From Planctomycetota bacterium (GTDB taxonomy: Bacteria; Planctomycetota; Phycisphaerae; UBA1845), in contig JAKQDH010000179.1 in the NCBI GenBank assembly GCA_029558835.1, positions 1 through 64,000 on the forward strand: a stretch of 64,000 nucleotides of DNA, written 5' to 3'. The notes beneath the pieces were generated by a model. That model was not told where the DNA came from. It did no database searches and saw nothing but the letters and a program-made list of their open reading frames with translations. The position numbers and the translations under genes are program-made. Below, one piece after another: positions 36,129 through 44,895 of the stretch. The first letter of the stretch is position 1, and every line of letters starts with the position of its first letter.

Positions 36129-37220
36129 GTGCCGGCGGATTATGATGCCAAGACCGAACCCCCGACCCCACGACGGCGCCGCGAGGCGCGCGAAGGGGGG
36201 AACGTCGCCCGGAGCCAGGACCTGCCGGCGGCCGTCACGCTGCTGGTCGGGCTGGTCGCCCTGGACTGGTTCGGGCCGCGGCTGATGCGCACCCTGCTCG
36301 GTGCGGTGCAGACGAGCCTGGCGGCGGCCATGCCGCCGGCGCGGCACTCCCTGGTGGCGGAGACGCTCCGCCTGGGGGTCGAAGCCCTGAAGGCGGTGGC
36401 GCCGTTTCTGCTGCTGATCGTGGTGGCCGTGCTGGTCACGCAAGTGGCGCAGGTCGGCGGCGTATTCACCACCCGGCCGCTGATGCCCAACCTGGGGAAG
36501 CTCAACCCGATCAACGGGCTGAAGCGGATGTTCTCGGGGCGGACGCTGGCGGCTGCGGTGATCAACCTCGGCAAGCTGTTTCTGGTCGGGGTGGTGGCGT
36601 ATCTGACGCTGGTGGGCAGTGCGGCCGAGGTGCTGTATGCGTTCACGGTGGGCTTCCCGGAAGCGTTGGGGTTGGGGGCGGCCCTGACGTTCCGGCTGGG
36701 GATTCGGCTGGCGGCCGTGCTGCTCATCCTCGGGTTGGCGGACTACGCGTATCAACGGTATCGCCACGAACGCGACCTGCGCATGACCAAGGAGGAGGTG
36801 AAGGACGAGTATCGCAGCATGGAGGGTGATCCGCAGATCAAGCGTCGTCGGCGCCAGTTGCAGTTTCAGCTTGCCATGCACCGCATCAAGGCGGGCGTGA
36901 AGAAGGCGGACGTGGTGGTGACGAACCCGACGGAGCTGGCCATCGCCATCAGCTATGATCCGGACACGATGTACGCTCCGAAGGTGGTGGCCAAGGGCGC
37001 GGGCTACCTGGCCGAGCGCATCCGGCGACTGGCGGTGGACTTTGCCGTGCCGATCGTGCAGCGCCGGGCGCTGGCGCGGGCGATGTACGAGGCGGTCGAG
37101 GTGGGAGAGTACATCCCCGAACGCTTCTACCAGGCGATCGCGGAGATCCTGGCGTACGTTTACGAGCTGAGTGGGCGGGCACGCGAGTTCTCGCGGACGG
37201 CTGCGGTGGGAGCGGGATAG
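36129..37220 (+). CDS. flhB: Flagellar export switch protein FlhB
   Basis: A 363-residue protein with the N-terminal signature TPRRRREAREGGNVARSQDL, four membrane helices (~33-215) and a cytosolic domain. The autocleavage site reads VVVTNPTELAIAISYD (Asn ~265): the canonical NPTH is NPTE here. The Asn-Pro that carry the cleavage are kept; the His is replaced. FlhB closes the gate around FliPQR and changes substrate class after FliK signals hook completion. GTG start. A spacer of repeats, not flhA, follows directly. Confidence 0.94.
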   Translation: MPADYDAKTEPPTPRRRREAREGGNVARSQDLPAAVTLLVGLVALDWFGPRLMRTLLGAVQTSLAAAMPPARHSLVAETLRLGVEALKAVAPFLLLIVVAVLVTQVAQVGGVFTTRPLMPNLGKLNPINGLKRMFSGRTLAAAVINLGKLFLVGVVAYLTLVGSAAEVLYAFTVGFPEALGLGAALTFRLGIRLAAVLLILGLADYAYQRYRHERDLRMTKEEVKDEYRSMEGDPQIKRRRRQLQFQLAMHRIKAGVKKADVVVTNPTELAIAISYDPDTMYAPKVVAKGAGYLAERIRRLAVDFAVPIVQRRALARAMYEAVEVGEYIPERFYQAIAEILAYVYELSGRAREFSRTAAVGAG

Positions 37221-37271
37221 AGAACGGCAATCGGAGGCCAGGGACGGTGATGGGTGCGAAGCGGCGGGCCG

Positions 37272-37342
37272 GAAGCTGTGAGCTGTCAGCTATGAGCTGC
37301 AAGCCATAAGCTATCAGCTACAAGCTATCAGCTATGAGCTGC
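37272..37342. repeat. Degenerate tandem tract, word AGCTATCAGCT
   Basis: About seven imperfect copies of a 10-11-nt word (AGCTATGAGCT, AGCTATCAGCT, AGCTACA). No spacer structure, so not a CRISPR. Confidence 0.7.
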
Positions 37343-37513
37343 CGGCCGGCAACCGGGAGGCATTGACTTTCAGGTACCAGCCGTCGGTTTTCGGTCTGCA
37401 CTTGCCGGTGTTCCGTTGGGAGACTGCGGACGGATGCAGGAGAGAGGGTGAGGTGTGCGGGCAAATGGGTCTGTGGGATGGCGGGATGCGAGTCGCGAAG
37501 GCGGAATGCGCGA

Positions 37514-37692
37514 GTCCAGATTTGAGATTTCTGATTTGAAATTTGAGATTTCAGGTTTGAGATTTCAGATTTGAGATTTCAAACTGGAGCTTCTGGATTT
37601 GCGAGTTGAGATTCGAGGGTTCAAATTGGAGTCTTCAGATTCGAGAGTTCAGATCGCGGGTCTGAGCTTTCAGATTTGAGATTTGAGGCTTC
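37514..37692. repeat. Degenerate tandem tract, word GATTTGAGATTTCA
   Basis: Some twelve imperfect copies of a 7-nt word (GATTTGA, GATTTCA) that decay towards the right end. Confidence 0.75.
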
Positions 37693-37696
37693 GCAT

Positions 37697-37758
37697 GCAG
37701 CGTTTTTGCATTCTGACTTCTGCATTCCGACTTCTGCCTTCTGCGTTCTGCCTTCAGG
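37697..37758. repeat. Degenerate tandem tract, word TTCTGCATTCTGAC
   Basis: About six copies of a 7-8-nt word (TTCTGCA, TTCTGAC, TTCTGCC). The reverse-strand version of this word recurs at 41117-41140 between flhF and flhG. Confidence 0.7.
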
Positions 37759-37809
37759 CTGTTGGCTGCCCGCGGTGGGCGGGTGACGTTGGGTCATGGA
37801 TGACCTGCA

Positions 37810-39891
37810 ATGGCTAAGTTACCGCTGGCCAAGCTGAAACAGGCTTCGACGTTCACGAAGCACATCGGCATGGCCGCGCCCATGGCGGCGCTAGCGCTCA
37901 TCCTGGTCATTCTCATCCGGCTGCCCACGCCGGTGATGGACCTGCTGCTGCTGATCAACATCAGCCTGTCGGCAGTGGTGCTGCTGACGGTGATGTACGT
38001 CAACGGGCCGCTGGAGTTCTCCTCGTTCCCGTCGCTGCTGTTGGGGCTGACCCTGTTTCGGCTGGTACTCAACACGGCCACCACGCGGTTGATCCTGACC
38101 GACGGGAACGCGGGCGTCGTCATTGTTACCTTTGGGCAGTTCGTGGCGTCCGGCTCGCTGGCGGTGGCGGTCATCATCTTCGCGATCATCGTGGTCATTC
38201 AGTTCGTGGTGATTACGAAGGGGGCAACGCGCATCGCGGAAGTGGCGGCCCGGTTTACGTTGGATGGGATGCCGGGCAAGCAGATGGCCGTGGACGCGGA
38301 CCTGAACGCCGGCATCATCAACGAAGAAGAGGCCAAGCGGCGGCGCGAGGAGATCACCCGCGAGGCTGACTTCTACGGGGCGATGGACGGGGCCAGCAAG
38401 TTCGTGCGGGGCGACGCCATTGCGGGCGTCATTATTACATTTATCAACATTCTCGGCGGCATCTACGTGGGCCTGGTGGAGTTGGGCCTGCCGCTGGGGG
38501 ATACCCTGCGGAAGTTCACGATCCTGACGATGGGCGACGGGCTGGTGTCGCAGATCCCGGCGTTTCTGGTATCGATCGCGGCCGCGATGACGGTCACGCG
38601 TTCGGCCGCCAAGAAGAGCCTGGGCGATGAGTTGTTCAGCCAGCTCACGGGACAACCGGTGGCGCTGGCGGTGACGGCCGGTTTCCTCGGGGTTCTGCTG
38701 CTCACGCCGTTGCCGAAGGGGCCGCTGGTGTTGCTGGGCGCTTCGTGCGCGGGGGTCGCTTACGCGCTGGGCCGCGGCAAGCAGGCGGCCTTTGCGCAGG
38801 CGGCGGCGGCGCGGGCCAAGCCGGCGGGACCGGAACGCGTGGAGACCTTCCTCGCGCCGGACCCGATGGAGCTGGAGGTCGGCTACGGACTGATCCGGCT
38901 GGTGGATCGCAAGCAGGGCGGGGACCTGCTGGACCGGGTGACGAACCTGCGGCGGCAGATCGCGCAGGAGCTGGGGATCGTGGTGCCGCCGATCCGCATC
39001 CGCGACAACGTGCAACTGGCGCCCAACCAATACCGGGTCAAGCTGCGCGGCTACGAGATCGGGCGCGGCGAGGTGATGCCGGGGCATCTGCTGGCGATTG
39101 ATCCGGGCACGGTGAGCGAACGGATCGGCGGCATGGAGACGACCGAACCGGCATTCGGCCTGCCCGCGCTGTGGATCGCCGAGGAACACCGCCACGACGC
39201 GGAACGCCGCAACTACACGGTGGTTGAGGCTTCCAGCGTTCTCAGCACGCACCTGATCGAGCTCATCAAGCGGCACGCCGACGAGTTGCTCACCCGCGGC
39301 GAGGTCAATCGATTGCTGGACAACCTCAAGCAGCGGTCGGAGAAGCTGGTCGAGGAGATCGTGCCCAACGTGCTGAAGCCGGGCGAGGTGCAACGCGTCT
39401 TGCAGTCGCTGCTGCGTGAGCGCGTGCCGGTCCGCGACCTCGAGGTGATCCTGGAAACAATCGGCGACTGGGCCACGCGGACCAAGGACGCCGAAATCCT
39501 CACCGAGTATGCCCGCAACGCCCTCGCCCGGGCACTGTGCTACGCCCACCGCGCGGATGACGGCAAGATCCACTGTATCACGCTGGACCCCCAGCTTGAG
39601 ACGCTCTTGCAGAAGAGCATCGAGCGTTCCGACCGGGGGTCGCACCTGACGTTGCCGCCGCCGGTGCAGGGGCGGGTTGTGCAGGCGATTCGTGGGCAGG
39701 TGGAGTCGGCCACCGCGGCCGCCCGGGGTCGTTTGCCGGTCATTCTGTGTCCGCCGCAGATTCGGGCTTGGGTGCGGCGGCTGATCGAGGGGGTGCTGCC
39801 GGCCGTGGCGGTGCTTTCGTACAACGAGGTCGTCCGTGGGTTTGAAGTTGAGTCGCATGGGATGGTGGTGCTGAGCCATGATGAAGTTTAG
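37810..39891 (+). CDS. flhA: Flagellar export gate protein FlhA
   Basis: A 693-residue protein. Eight membrane helices occupy ~20-320; the FHIPEP-type region between them reads KGATRIAEVAARFTLDGMPG, then KQMAVDADLNAGIINEEEAK, the signature of the family. The C-terminal cytosolic domain (~345-693) forms the nonameric ring that receives chaperone-substrate complexes. Conserved in it: VEASSVLSTHLIELIKRHAD and GEVQRVLQSLLRERVPVRDL. Length as usual. The gene overlaps flhF by 14 nt. Confidence 0.96.
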   Translation: MAKLPLAKLKQASTFTKHIGMAAPMAALALILVILIRLPTPVMDLLLLINISLSAVVLLTVMYVNGPLEFSSFPSLLLGLTLFRLVLNTATTRLILTDGNAGVVIVTFGQFVASGSLAVAVIIFAIIVVIQFVVITKGATRIAEVAARFTLDGMPGKQMAVDADLNAGIINEEEAKRRREEITREADFYGAMDGASKFVRGDAIAGVIITFINILGGIYVGLVELGLPLGDTLRKFTILTMGDGLVSQIPAFLVSIAAAMTVTRSAAKKSLGDELFSQLTGQPVALAVTAGFLGVLLLTPLPKGPLVLLGASCAGVAYALGRGKQAAFAQAAAARAKPAGPERVETFLAPDPMELEVGYGLIRLVDRKQGGDLLDRVTNLRRQIAQELGIVVPPIRIRDNVQLAPNQYRVKLRGYEIGRGEVMPGHLLAIDPGTVSERIGGMETTEPAFGLPALWIAEEHRHDAERRNYTVVEASSVLSTHLIELIKRHADELLTRGEVNRLLDNLKQRSEKLVEEIVPNVLKPGEVQRVLQSLLRERVPVRDLEVILETIGDWATRTKDAEILTEYARNALARALCYAHRADDGKIHCITLDPQLETLLQKSIERSDRGSHLTLPPPVQGRVVQAIRGQVESATAAARGRLPVILCPPQIRAWVRRLIEGVLPAVAVLSYNEVVRGFEVESHGMVVLSHDEV

Positions 39892-41071
39892 GACGTTTCG
39901 GGGCCGCTCGATGGCCGAGGCGCTCGCCCAGGTGAAGAAGCACTTCGGACGCGACGCGCTGATCCTCAACACCCGCGCGTTCACTCAGGGCGGGTGGTTC
40001 GGGATCGGCGGTCGGCCATGCGTGGAGATCACGGCCGCTCCCGCCGACCAGGCGGCCTTGTCGCTCTGGACGCAGCGGCGCCGCTCCGCGGGGTCTACGG
40101 ACGGCAACGCGGCTGCGGAAGCCAAGCCCCCAGCGGAGTTGCCCCAGGCTCCCTCCGGTCCGTCCCAGCCTGCCCCCGATACGCTGGTCGCGGAGTTGGG
40201 GCATGTGAAGTCCATGGTGCAGGACCTGGTACGGGAGACGCGCCGCGCGCGGGCGGCCGACGTGCCCGAGGAACTTTTTGAGTCGTATCGCCACCTGATC
40301 GAGCGCGAGGTCGCGGATACCGTTGCGCTGCAACTGATTGACCGGGTGCGGAGCGAGCTGTCGCCGGAGCAGTTGCGTGATCGGCGGGCGGTTCGGGCGC
40401 GCCTGGCGGCCGCCCTGGAGGAGATGCTGCCCGTGGCCGGGCCTATCCGTCTGGCGACCGCAACCGGCCCGACGATTATCGCCCTCATCGGTCCCACCGG
40501 CGTCGGCAAGACGACCACCATCGCCAAGCTGGCCGCCAATTTCTGCCTGCGGGAGAGGCGCTCGGTCGGGTTGATTACGATCGACACGTACCGCATCGCG
40601 GCCGTCGAGCAGCTTCGCACCTACGCCCAGATCATCAACGTGCCGCTGGAGGTCGTGGTCACACCGCCCGAGTTGCGGGCGGCGGTGGGTCGCATGCAGG
40701 ACCGTGACTTGGTGCTGGTGGACACGGCCGGCCGAAGCCAACGCGACACGGCGAAAATCGAGGAACTGAAACGCTTCTTCGAGGCTGTACGCCCGCACGA
40801 GGTGCATCTGGTGCTGTCGAGCACCTGCGGGGAGGCCGTTCTGAAAGAGGCGATCGAGCGGTTCTCCGCGCTGGGCATTGACCGCGTGATTCTGACGAAG
40901 CTGGATGAGGCGATTGGCTTCGGCGTCGTGCTGACGTGCCTCCAGCAGGCGGCCGCCAAGCTGTCGTACGTAACTACGGGGCAGGATGTCCCGGATGACA
41001 TCGAGGTGGGGGAGGGTCGGCGCCTGGCGGCGTTGATCCTGAACAACCGGGAGCCAACGGCCGCGATGTAG
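39878..41071 (+). CDS. flhF: Flagellar SRP-like GTPase FlhF
   Basis: A 397-residue GTPase. N-terminal B domain (~1-110): MKFRTFRGRSMAEALAQVKK, then GRDALILNTRAF. The NG domain has the G1 loop GPTGVGKTTTIAKLAANFCL (~207), DTYRIAAVEQLRTYAQI, G3 VDTAGRSQRD and TKLDEAIGFG (G4). FlhF marks the cell pole where the flagellum is built and recruits FliF, and acts with FlhG. Coupling with flhA (14-nt overlap) is conserved. Confidence 0.95.
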   Translation: MMKFRTFRGRSMAEALAQVKKHFGRDALILNTRAFTQGGWFGIGGRPCVEITAAPADQAALSLWTQRRRSAGSTDGNAAAEAKPPAELPQAPSGPSQPAPDTLVAELGHVKSMVQDLVRETRRARAADVPEELFESYRHLIEREVADTVALQLIDRVRSELSPEQLRDRRAVRARLAAALEEMLPVAGPIRLATATGPTIIALIGPTGVGKTTTIAKLAANFCLRERRSVGLITIDTYRIAAVEQLRTYAQIINVPLEVVVTPPELRAAVGRMQDRDLVLVDTAGRSQRDTAKIEELKRFFEAVRPHEVHLVLSSTCGEAVLKEAIERFSALGIDRVILTKLDEAIGFGVVLTCLQQAAAKLSYVTTGQDVPDDIEVGEGRRLAALILNNREPTAAM

Positions 41072-41180
41072 CGGGTGTGTGCCCTGCCGGGAGGCAAAGG
41101 ACTGCGAATGCAAACGGCAGAATTCAGAATGCAGAAAGGGCCGGCTCGACGGGGGGGCAGGTGACGCAGGGGTAGTGGCG

Positions 41181-42053
41181 ATGACGCAACAAACGGCAGA
41201 CATCCCGAGGGCGGACCAGGCCACGCGGCTGCGCTCGCTTGCCCGGCACCGGGCGCGACGCGCCTGGACCCTCGCGGTCACCAGCGGCAAAGGGGGGGTG
41301 GGCAAGACAAATATCGCCGTGAATCTTTCGATTTGCCTGGCTGCTCGGGGGCTGCGGGTCACGCTGGTTGATGTGGATATGGGGTTGGCCAATGCGGACC
41401 TGCTGATGAATCTCCGGACACGGTACACGCTGGCCCACGTGCTTTCGGGCGTGCGGACCGTCTCCGAGATCGTCACCCCGGCACCCGGCGGGGTGAAGCT
41501 GGTGCCGGGCGCCAGCGGCCTGGAGCAGGTTGCCAACCTGTCGGACTTCGAGCGGCAGAGCCTGATCGCCGGCCTCAGAAGGCTGGAGCACAGTACTGAT
41601 ATCGTGGTTCTGGACTGCGGGGCGGGCATCTCCCGGAATGTGACCGCCTTTGCCTCCAGTGCCGACGAGGTGCTGGTGGTGACCACCCCGGAACCGACCG
41701 CCCTGGCCGACGCCTACGCCATGATCAAGGTGCTGAACCGGGACTCCTACCCGGGGCAGGTGGGGCTCTTTGTGAATATGGTGGAAAGTCGGGCCCAGGC
41801 CCGGGCGGCCTATCGCCGGCTGGCGGAGGTGGCCACAAGATTTTTGAACTGCCCGGTTGCAGACCGCGGGTATATGTTGCATGATACTTGCGTAGAGCAA
41901 GCGGTACAGCACCGGTGCCCCTTCGTGATCCGCTCGCCGGGATGCAACGCGGCGGCGTGTATCGCGGCCACGGCGGCCCAAGTGGTGCGGATGTCGCCGA
42001 CCGCCCAGCGGGGTGGCGGCTTCTTCCAGCGGGTCGTCGGGTTGTTCGTCTAG
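41181..42053 (+). CDS. flhG: Flagellar number regulator FlhG (FleN), MinD-like ATPase
   Basis: A 290-residue ParA/MinD-type ATPase. Deviant Walker A: TSGKGGVGKTNIAVNLS (~34-50). Switch I: VDVDMGLANADLLMNL. Switch II: IVVLDCGAGIS; MinD and FlhG usually have DTGAG(I/L), so Thr is replaced by Cys. It lacks a long C-terminal amphipathic helix but ends GGGFFQRVVGLFV, which may bind membrane. FlhG limits flagellar number by acting on FlhF and sigma-54 activators. The ATG at 41181 is preferred over an upstream start that would translate repeat-like DNA. Confidence 0.94.
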   Translation: MTQQTADIPRADQATRLRSLARHRARRAWTLAVTSGKGGVGKTNIAVNLSICLAARGLRVTLVDVDMGLANADLLMNLRTRYTLAHVLSGVRTVSEIVTPAPGGVKLVPGASGLEQVANLSDFERQSLIAGLRRLEHSTDIVVLDCGAGISRNVTAFASSADEVLVVTTPEPTALADAYAMIKVLNRDSYPGQVGLFVNMVESRAQARAAYRRLAEVATRFLNCPVADRGYMLHDTCVEQAVQHRCPFVIRSPGCNAAACIAATAAQVVRMSPTAQRGGGFFQRVVGLFV

Positions 42054-42061
42054 GGACCCGG

Positions 42062-42077
42062 TGGTACAGTGCCCGCT
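42062..42077 (+). promoter_or_regulatory. Possible sigma-54-type promoter
   Basis: TGGTACAGTGCCCGCT has GG and GC separated by 10 nt as in -24/-12 promoters (TGGCACR-N4-TTGCW) but departs at three consensus positions. It precedes the small membrane protein and fliA. Such a match can arise by chance in this GC-rich sequence. Confidence 0.2.
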
Positions 42078-42215
42078 TGAGGTGCGGTCAGCAGGGATGC
42101 TGGCGACGGACGTGCAGGCGGCGGGTTGGATGCCTCGGCTGATGCCCGGGGCGGGGCATGGCGCGGCCCGGACCCGACCGACCGGTACGGAACGAGCAAC
42201 AGGGACGGTTCAGGG

Positions 42216-42521
42216 ATGGTCGCTCGTTTCGCAGCGGCAACGCTGGGACTACTCGCCTTTACGCTCACGGTCATCGCGGGGCTTGTCGTCGGCAATCCCG
42301 TGACCGTGACGCTCTCGCGCAGCATCCTTGCTTTGTTCCTGTTCTCACTGCTCGGTCTGGCGCTGGGCGCGGTCAGCCAGATGATTATCGCCGAGCACGA
42401 GGCCAAACGCGTGGCCGAGATCCAGGCACGCTACCGGGAAGAGGAGAACCACCGCGACGCCGGCGTTACCCCCGTACCCATGGAGGGCCCCAGCGGGGAA
42501 CCGGCGTCAGTTTCCGCCTAG
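42216..42521 (+). CDS. Small two-helix membrane protein
   Basis: A 101-residue protein. Two hydrophobic helices (~4-23 AAATLGLLAFTLTVIAGLVV and ~33-56 SILALFLFSLLGLALGAVSQ) are followed by a charged tail. I do not recognise a family; the fold resembles small LapA-like (DUF1049) proteins. It lies between flhG and fliA on the same strand, so it may be part of the motility operon. The start is uncertain; the ATG at 42216 gives the best hydrophobic N-terminus. Confidence 0.55.
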   Translation: MVARFAAATLGLLAFTLTVIAGLVVGNPVTVTLSRSILALFLFSLLGLALGAVSQMIIAEHEAKRVAEIQARYREEENHRDAGVTPVPMEGPSGEPASVSA

Positions 42522-42617
42522 CCGTCTACCCTCGGGTCCTGCCGTCGGCCCCTCGGCGTCCTGCCGGGGACGGGCGGCACGGCCCACTGAGGCACGGATG
42601 CAGAAGGAGTGGACGTG

Positions 42618-43397
42618 ATGCGACTGACGAAGAAAGAGGCTGACCCGGCCGCTCTGTGGCGCCAGTTCCGGCGCACCCCGTCGAAGGCCCTGCGCAACCG
42701 GCTGATGGAGAACTACCTCCCCATCGTCAAGTACAACGCCGAGCGCATCAGTGCCAAGCTCCCCGACGAAGTGGAATACGACGACCTGGTGTCGGCCGGG
42801 GTGTTCGGTTTGATCGACGCCATTGAGGCGTTCGACATCGGCCGCGGAGTCAAGTTCGAGACCTACTGCTCCCCGCGCATCCGCGGGGCCATGCTCGATG
42901 AGCTGCGCAGCATGGACTGGGTGCCGCGCCTGGTGCGCAGCCGGGCCCACAAGATCGAACGCATCGCCGCCGCGTTGCAGTCCACGCTCGGCCGCACACC
43001 GACCGGGGCCGAAATGGCCGACCACCTCCGGGTGCCGGAGGATGAGTACGAGAAGTTCGCCCGCGACGCCACGGCCGTCATGCAGATTTCGCTGTCTCGC
43101 CGGTACAACGAGAGCGACTCCAACCGCGAGCTGTGCGAGATCGACGTGATCGAGGACCGCCGTGGCCGCGACCCCATCAACGACCTGCAGCGTAAGGACT
43201 TGAAGGAGCTCATTACCCGGGGGCTGACCCGGGCGGAACGGCTCATTCTGATCCTGTACTACTACGAAGAAATGACGATGAAGGAGATCGGGGCGACGCT
43301 CGATCTGTCCGAGAGCCGGGTCTCGCAGATGCACTCAGCCATCCTGGCCCGGCTGAAGACGCAGCTCGAGCTGCGCCGCAAGGAGCTGGTCCGCTAG
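42618..43397 (+). CDS. fliA: Flagellar sigma factor FliA (sigma-28)
   Basis: A 259-residue sigma factor. Region 2: NRLMENYLPIVKYNAERISA, then DDLVSAGVFGLIDAIEAFD and VKFETYCSPRIRGAMLDELR. Region 3: ARSHKIERIAA-like helix (actual RSRAHKIERIAAALQSTLG). Region 4: AERLILILYYYEEMTMKEIG, then LSESRVSQMHSAILARL. The order flhF-flhG-fliA is typical. FliA should read late flagellar genes such as flagellin, which are elsewhere; no flgM anti-sigma factor is seen nearby. ATG at 42618 follows AAGGAG with 8-nt spacing. Confidence 0.95.
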   Translation: MRLTKKEADPAALWRQFRRTPSKALRNRLMENYLPIVKYNAERISAKLPDEVEYDDLVSAGVFGLIDAIEAFDIGRGVKFETYCSPRIRGAMLDELRSMDWVPRLVRSRAHKIERIAAALQSTLGRTPTGAEMADHLRVPEDEYEKFARDATAVMQISLSRRYNESDSNRELCEIDVIEDRRGRDPINDLQRKDLKELITRGLTRAERLILILYYYEEMTMKEIGATLDLSESRVSQMHSAILARLKTQLELRRKELVR

Positions 43398-43427
43398 ACG
43401 GGTGCCGTGGTCAGAGCCGCGGGGCGC

Positions 43428-43468
43428 GAGCCCGCGGACGTGTCCCGCAGCTAGCGCAGCGGGCTCGG
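43428..43468 (+). terminator. Candidate hairpin after fliA
   Basis: A 9-bp stem CGAGCCCGC/GCGGGCTCG with a 23-nt loop, 30 nt after the fliA stop. It has no T-run, so it may be a Rho-dependent or processing structure rather than an intrinsic terminator. Confidence 0.4.
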
Positions 43469-43608
43469 ACGGGCGGGTGGCACGGGTCCGCCGTCAGCGC
43501 CGGGTCGTGCGGGTCCTCGTCCGGACAGCGCGTGATCGTTGCCGGGGACTTCGAGTCCCTGAAGGGCAGCCCGTCCTCTTTCTTTTGTCGCCGCCCGGAG
43601 CAAGCATC

Positions 43609-43932
43609 ATGTCGCAGATTCCCTCCGACATCGCCGCTTCCGCCATCCAGGCCGGCTACCATGCCAAGGACACGGCCGAGGCCCGCGACGCCCGCGCGGC
43701 CGCCCGCACCCACGCCGACCCGGCGCAGCCCAATAAGGTCGGTGAGGCCGGCGAGATCGTCGAAACCGATGACCGCGACGCCGAAGTCTACGCCGACGCC
43801 GAAGGCACCGGCAGCCAGGGCCGATCGTTCAGCACGCCCGAAGCCCAGTCTGAGGAAGAATCCCCCCAAGAGTCCACCCCCGGCATCACCACCGACGCCG
43901 ACGGTCACCTCCGCGTTGACCTTGAAGCATAG
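43609..43932 (+). CDS. Small acidic hypothetical protein after fliA
   Basis: A 107-residue protein, rich in Ala, Asp and Glu, without membrane segments. N-terminus: SQIPSDIAASAIQAGYHAKD; middle: DDRDAEVYADAEGTGSQGR. Most of it looks disordered. I do not recognise it. Its second half is duplicated 786 nt downstream. It follows fliA by 211 nt; whether it belongs to motility is unknown. The start at 43609 gives the helical N-terminus. Confidence 0.55.
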   Translation: MSQIPSDIAASAIQAGYHAKDTAEARDARAAARTHADPAQPNKVGEAGEIVETDDRDAEVYADAEGTGSQGRSFSTPEAQSEEESPQESTPGITTDADGHLRVDLEA

Positions 43933-44036
43933 GAACGCGATGGAGAAGTAGCGTCGGCCCCCCGTGGCCGACGTGGAACACGCCGAACGCACCGGCTTCG
44001 CACCAGGGCACGTCAAGGACTACGCTCGGTTCGACG

Positions 44037-44400
44037 GCGGCCCTGGAAGGGCCGAGGTTCGTAGCCCAGGGTGGCAACCCTGGGTAACGAACGCGCCCTC
44101 TCTTTCAATCAATATGAGCCCCGGCGGGGCGACAGGTGGACGCAGCCGTGGTTTCGCCGTGTCACGATCTGTCGCCCCGCCGGGGGTTGATGGTATGTAC
44201 GACGGTTGTCGCACCCAGGGGCTCACGCCCGCTGGCTACTGACTTGTGCCCCCTTCGGGGGCTGACTATATGTGATGCCCACCGTGTGCCGGGGGGCTCA
44301 TGCAGCCTGGCTGCTGACCAGCACGCGCCGGTTGGCCGGCCCCGGAAGGGCCCAAGTTGATAGCCTGCGGCCTCAACCTTGGGCAAGAAAGCCCCTCTCC
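44037..44400. repeat. Modular dispersed repeat family C, copy 1 (nested)
   Basis: The block contains GGAAGGGCCGAGG, then AGCCCAGGGTGGCAACCCTGG, AGCCCCGGCGGGGCGACA paired with TGTCGCCCCGCCGGGG, CCCAGGGGCTCACGCCC, GCCCCCTTCGGGGGC, and a second GGAAGGGCC...TTGGGC module at 44345-44385. All modules are short palindromes. Short frames through it are not genes. Other copies: 48327-48430, 50497-50835, 55904-56150. Confidence 0.8.
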
Positions 44401-44555
44401 TGCTGCCCGGCTATTTCAAGATCCGATTTTGAATTAGCCGGGATGGGAGGGGGGGCCAGAGCGCGGTGCCGACGGCCCCCCGGGGCGTTCCAGCCGTACG
44501 CCGCCGGTGCCCACGGCCGCAAGACTGCCAGGGCCCGTGAGAGTGGCCGGACCCG

Positions 44556-44718
44556 TGACCGCGACGCCGAAGTCTACGCCGACGCCGAAGGCACCGGCAG
44601 CCAGGGCCGCCCGTTCAGCGAACCCGAATCCGAGACCGAAGAAGAAACCGGGCCCCCATCCACCCCCGGCATCACCGCCGACAAAGAAGGCCGCGTCCGC
44701 GTCGATCTGGAGGCATAG
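44556..44718 (+). pseudogene. Duplicated 3' half of the 43609 gene
   Basis: From 44556 the DNA repeats 43770 onward: the first ~54 nt are identical (coding DRDAEVYADAEGTGSQGR) and the rest diverges but keeps STPGIT and the ending RVDLEA. The N-terminal half is absent or unrecognisable. An open frame extends upstream to 44272 but runs through repeat C DNA without a ribosome-binding site. It is either a truncated duplicate or a diverged gene with a lost start. Confidence 0.6.
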
Positions 44719-44895
44719 GGTCGGTCCCTTCTGCCCCTCAGCAGCCCGCCCGTGGCCTGCGGCTCCAGCCCACGCGCAGCACGTCGGCCGGCAAGGCGAA
44801 GGCGAGATGAGTGGTGTCCCTGCTGTTCGTGGGTTGCCACGCTGCAGGGTCTAGTGTACGCTTACCGCCGACAACCTATCGAGGAGCGCGACACG

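Larger units (their letters stand above)
37221..37809. other. Spacer between flhB and flhA made of degenerate short-word repeats
   Basis: No gene. Three different degenerate tandem tracts follow one another (listed separately), with AT content far above the surroundings. A promoter for flhA-flhF-flhG may be inside but cannot be picked out. Confidence 0.6.

Noticed and set aside
37272-37342. Possible CRISPR array
   Set aside because: The units are adjacent and degenerate with no spacers of constant length, and no cas genes are seen.
37891-39984. Minus-strand frame opposite flhA
   Set aside because: It is rich in Gln/His/Arg, as expected from the complement of GC-rich coding DNA; flhA is beyond doubt.
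44136-44360. Short frames with Pro/Gly/Arg-rich peptides
   Set aside because: They are translations of palindromic family C modules and appear on both strands.
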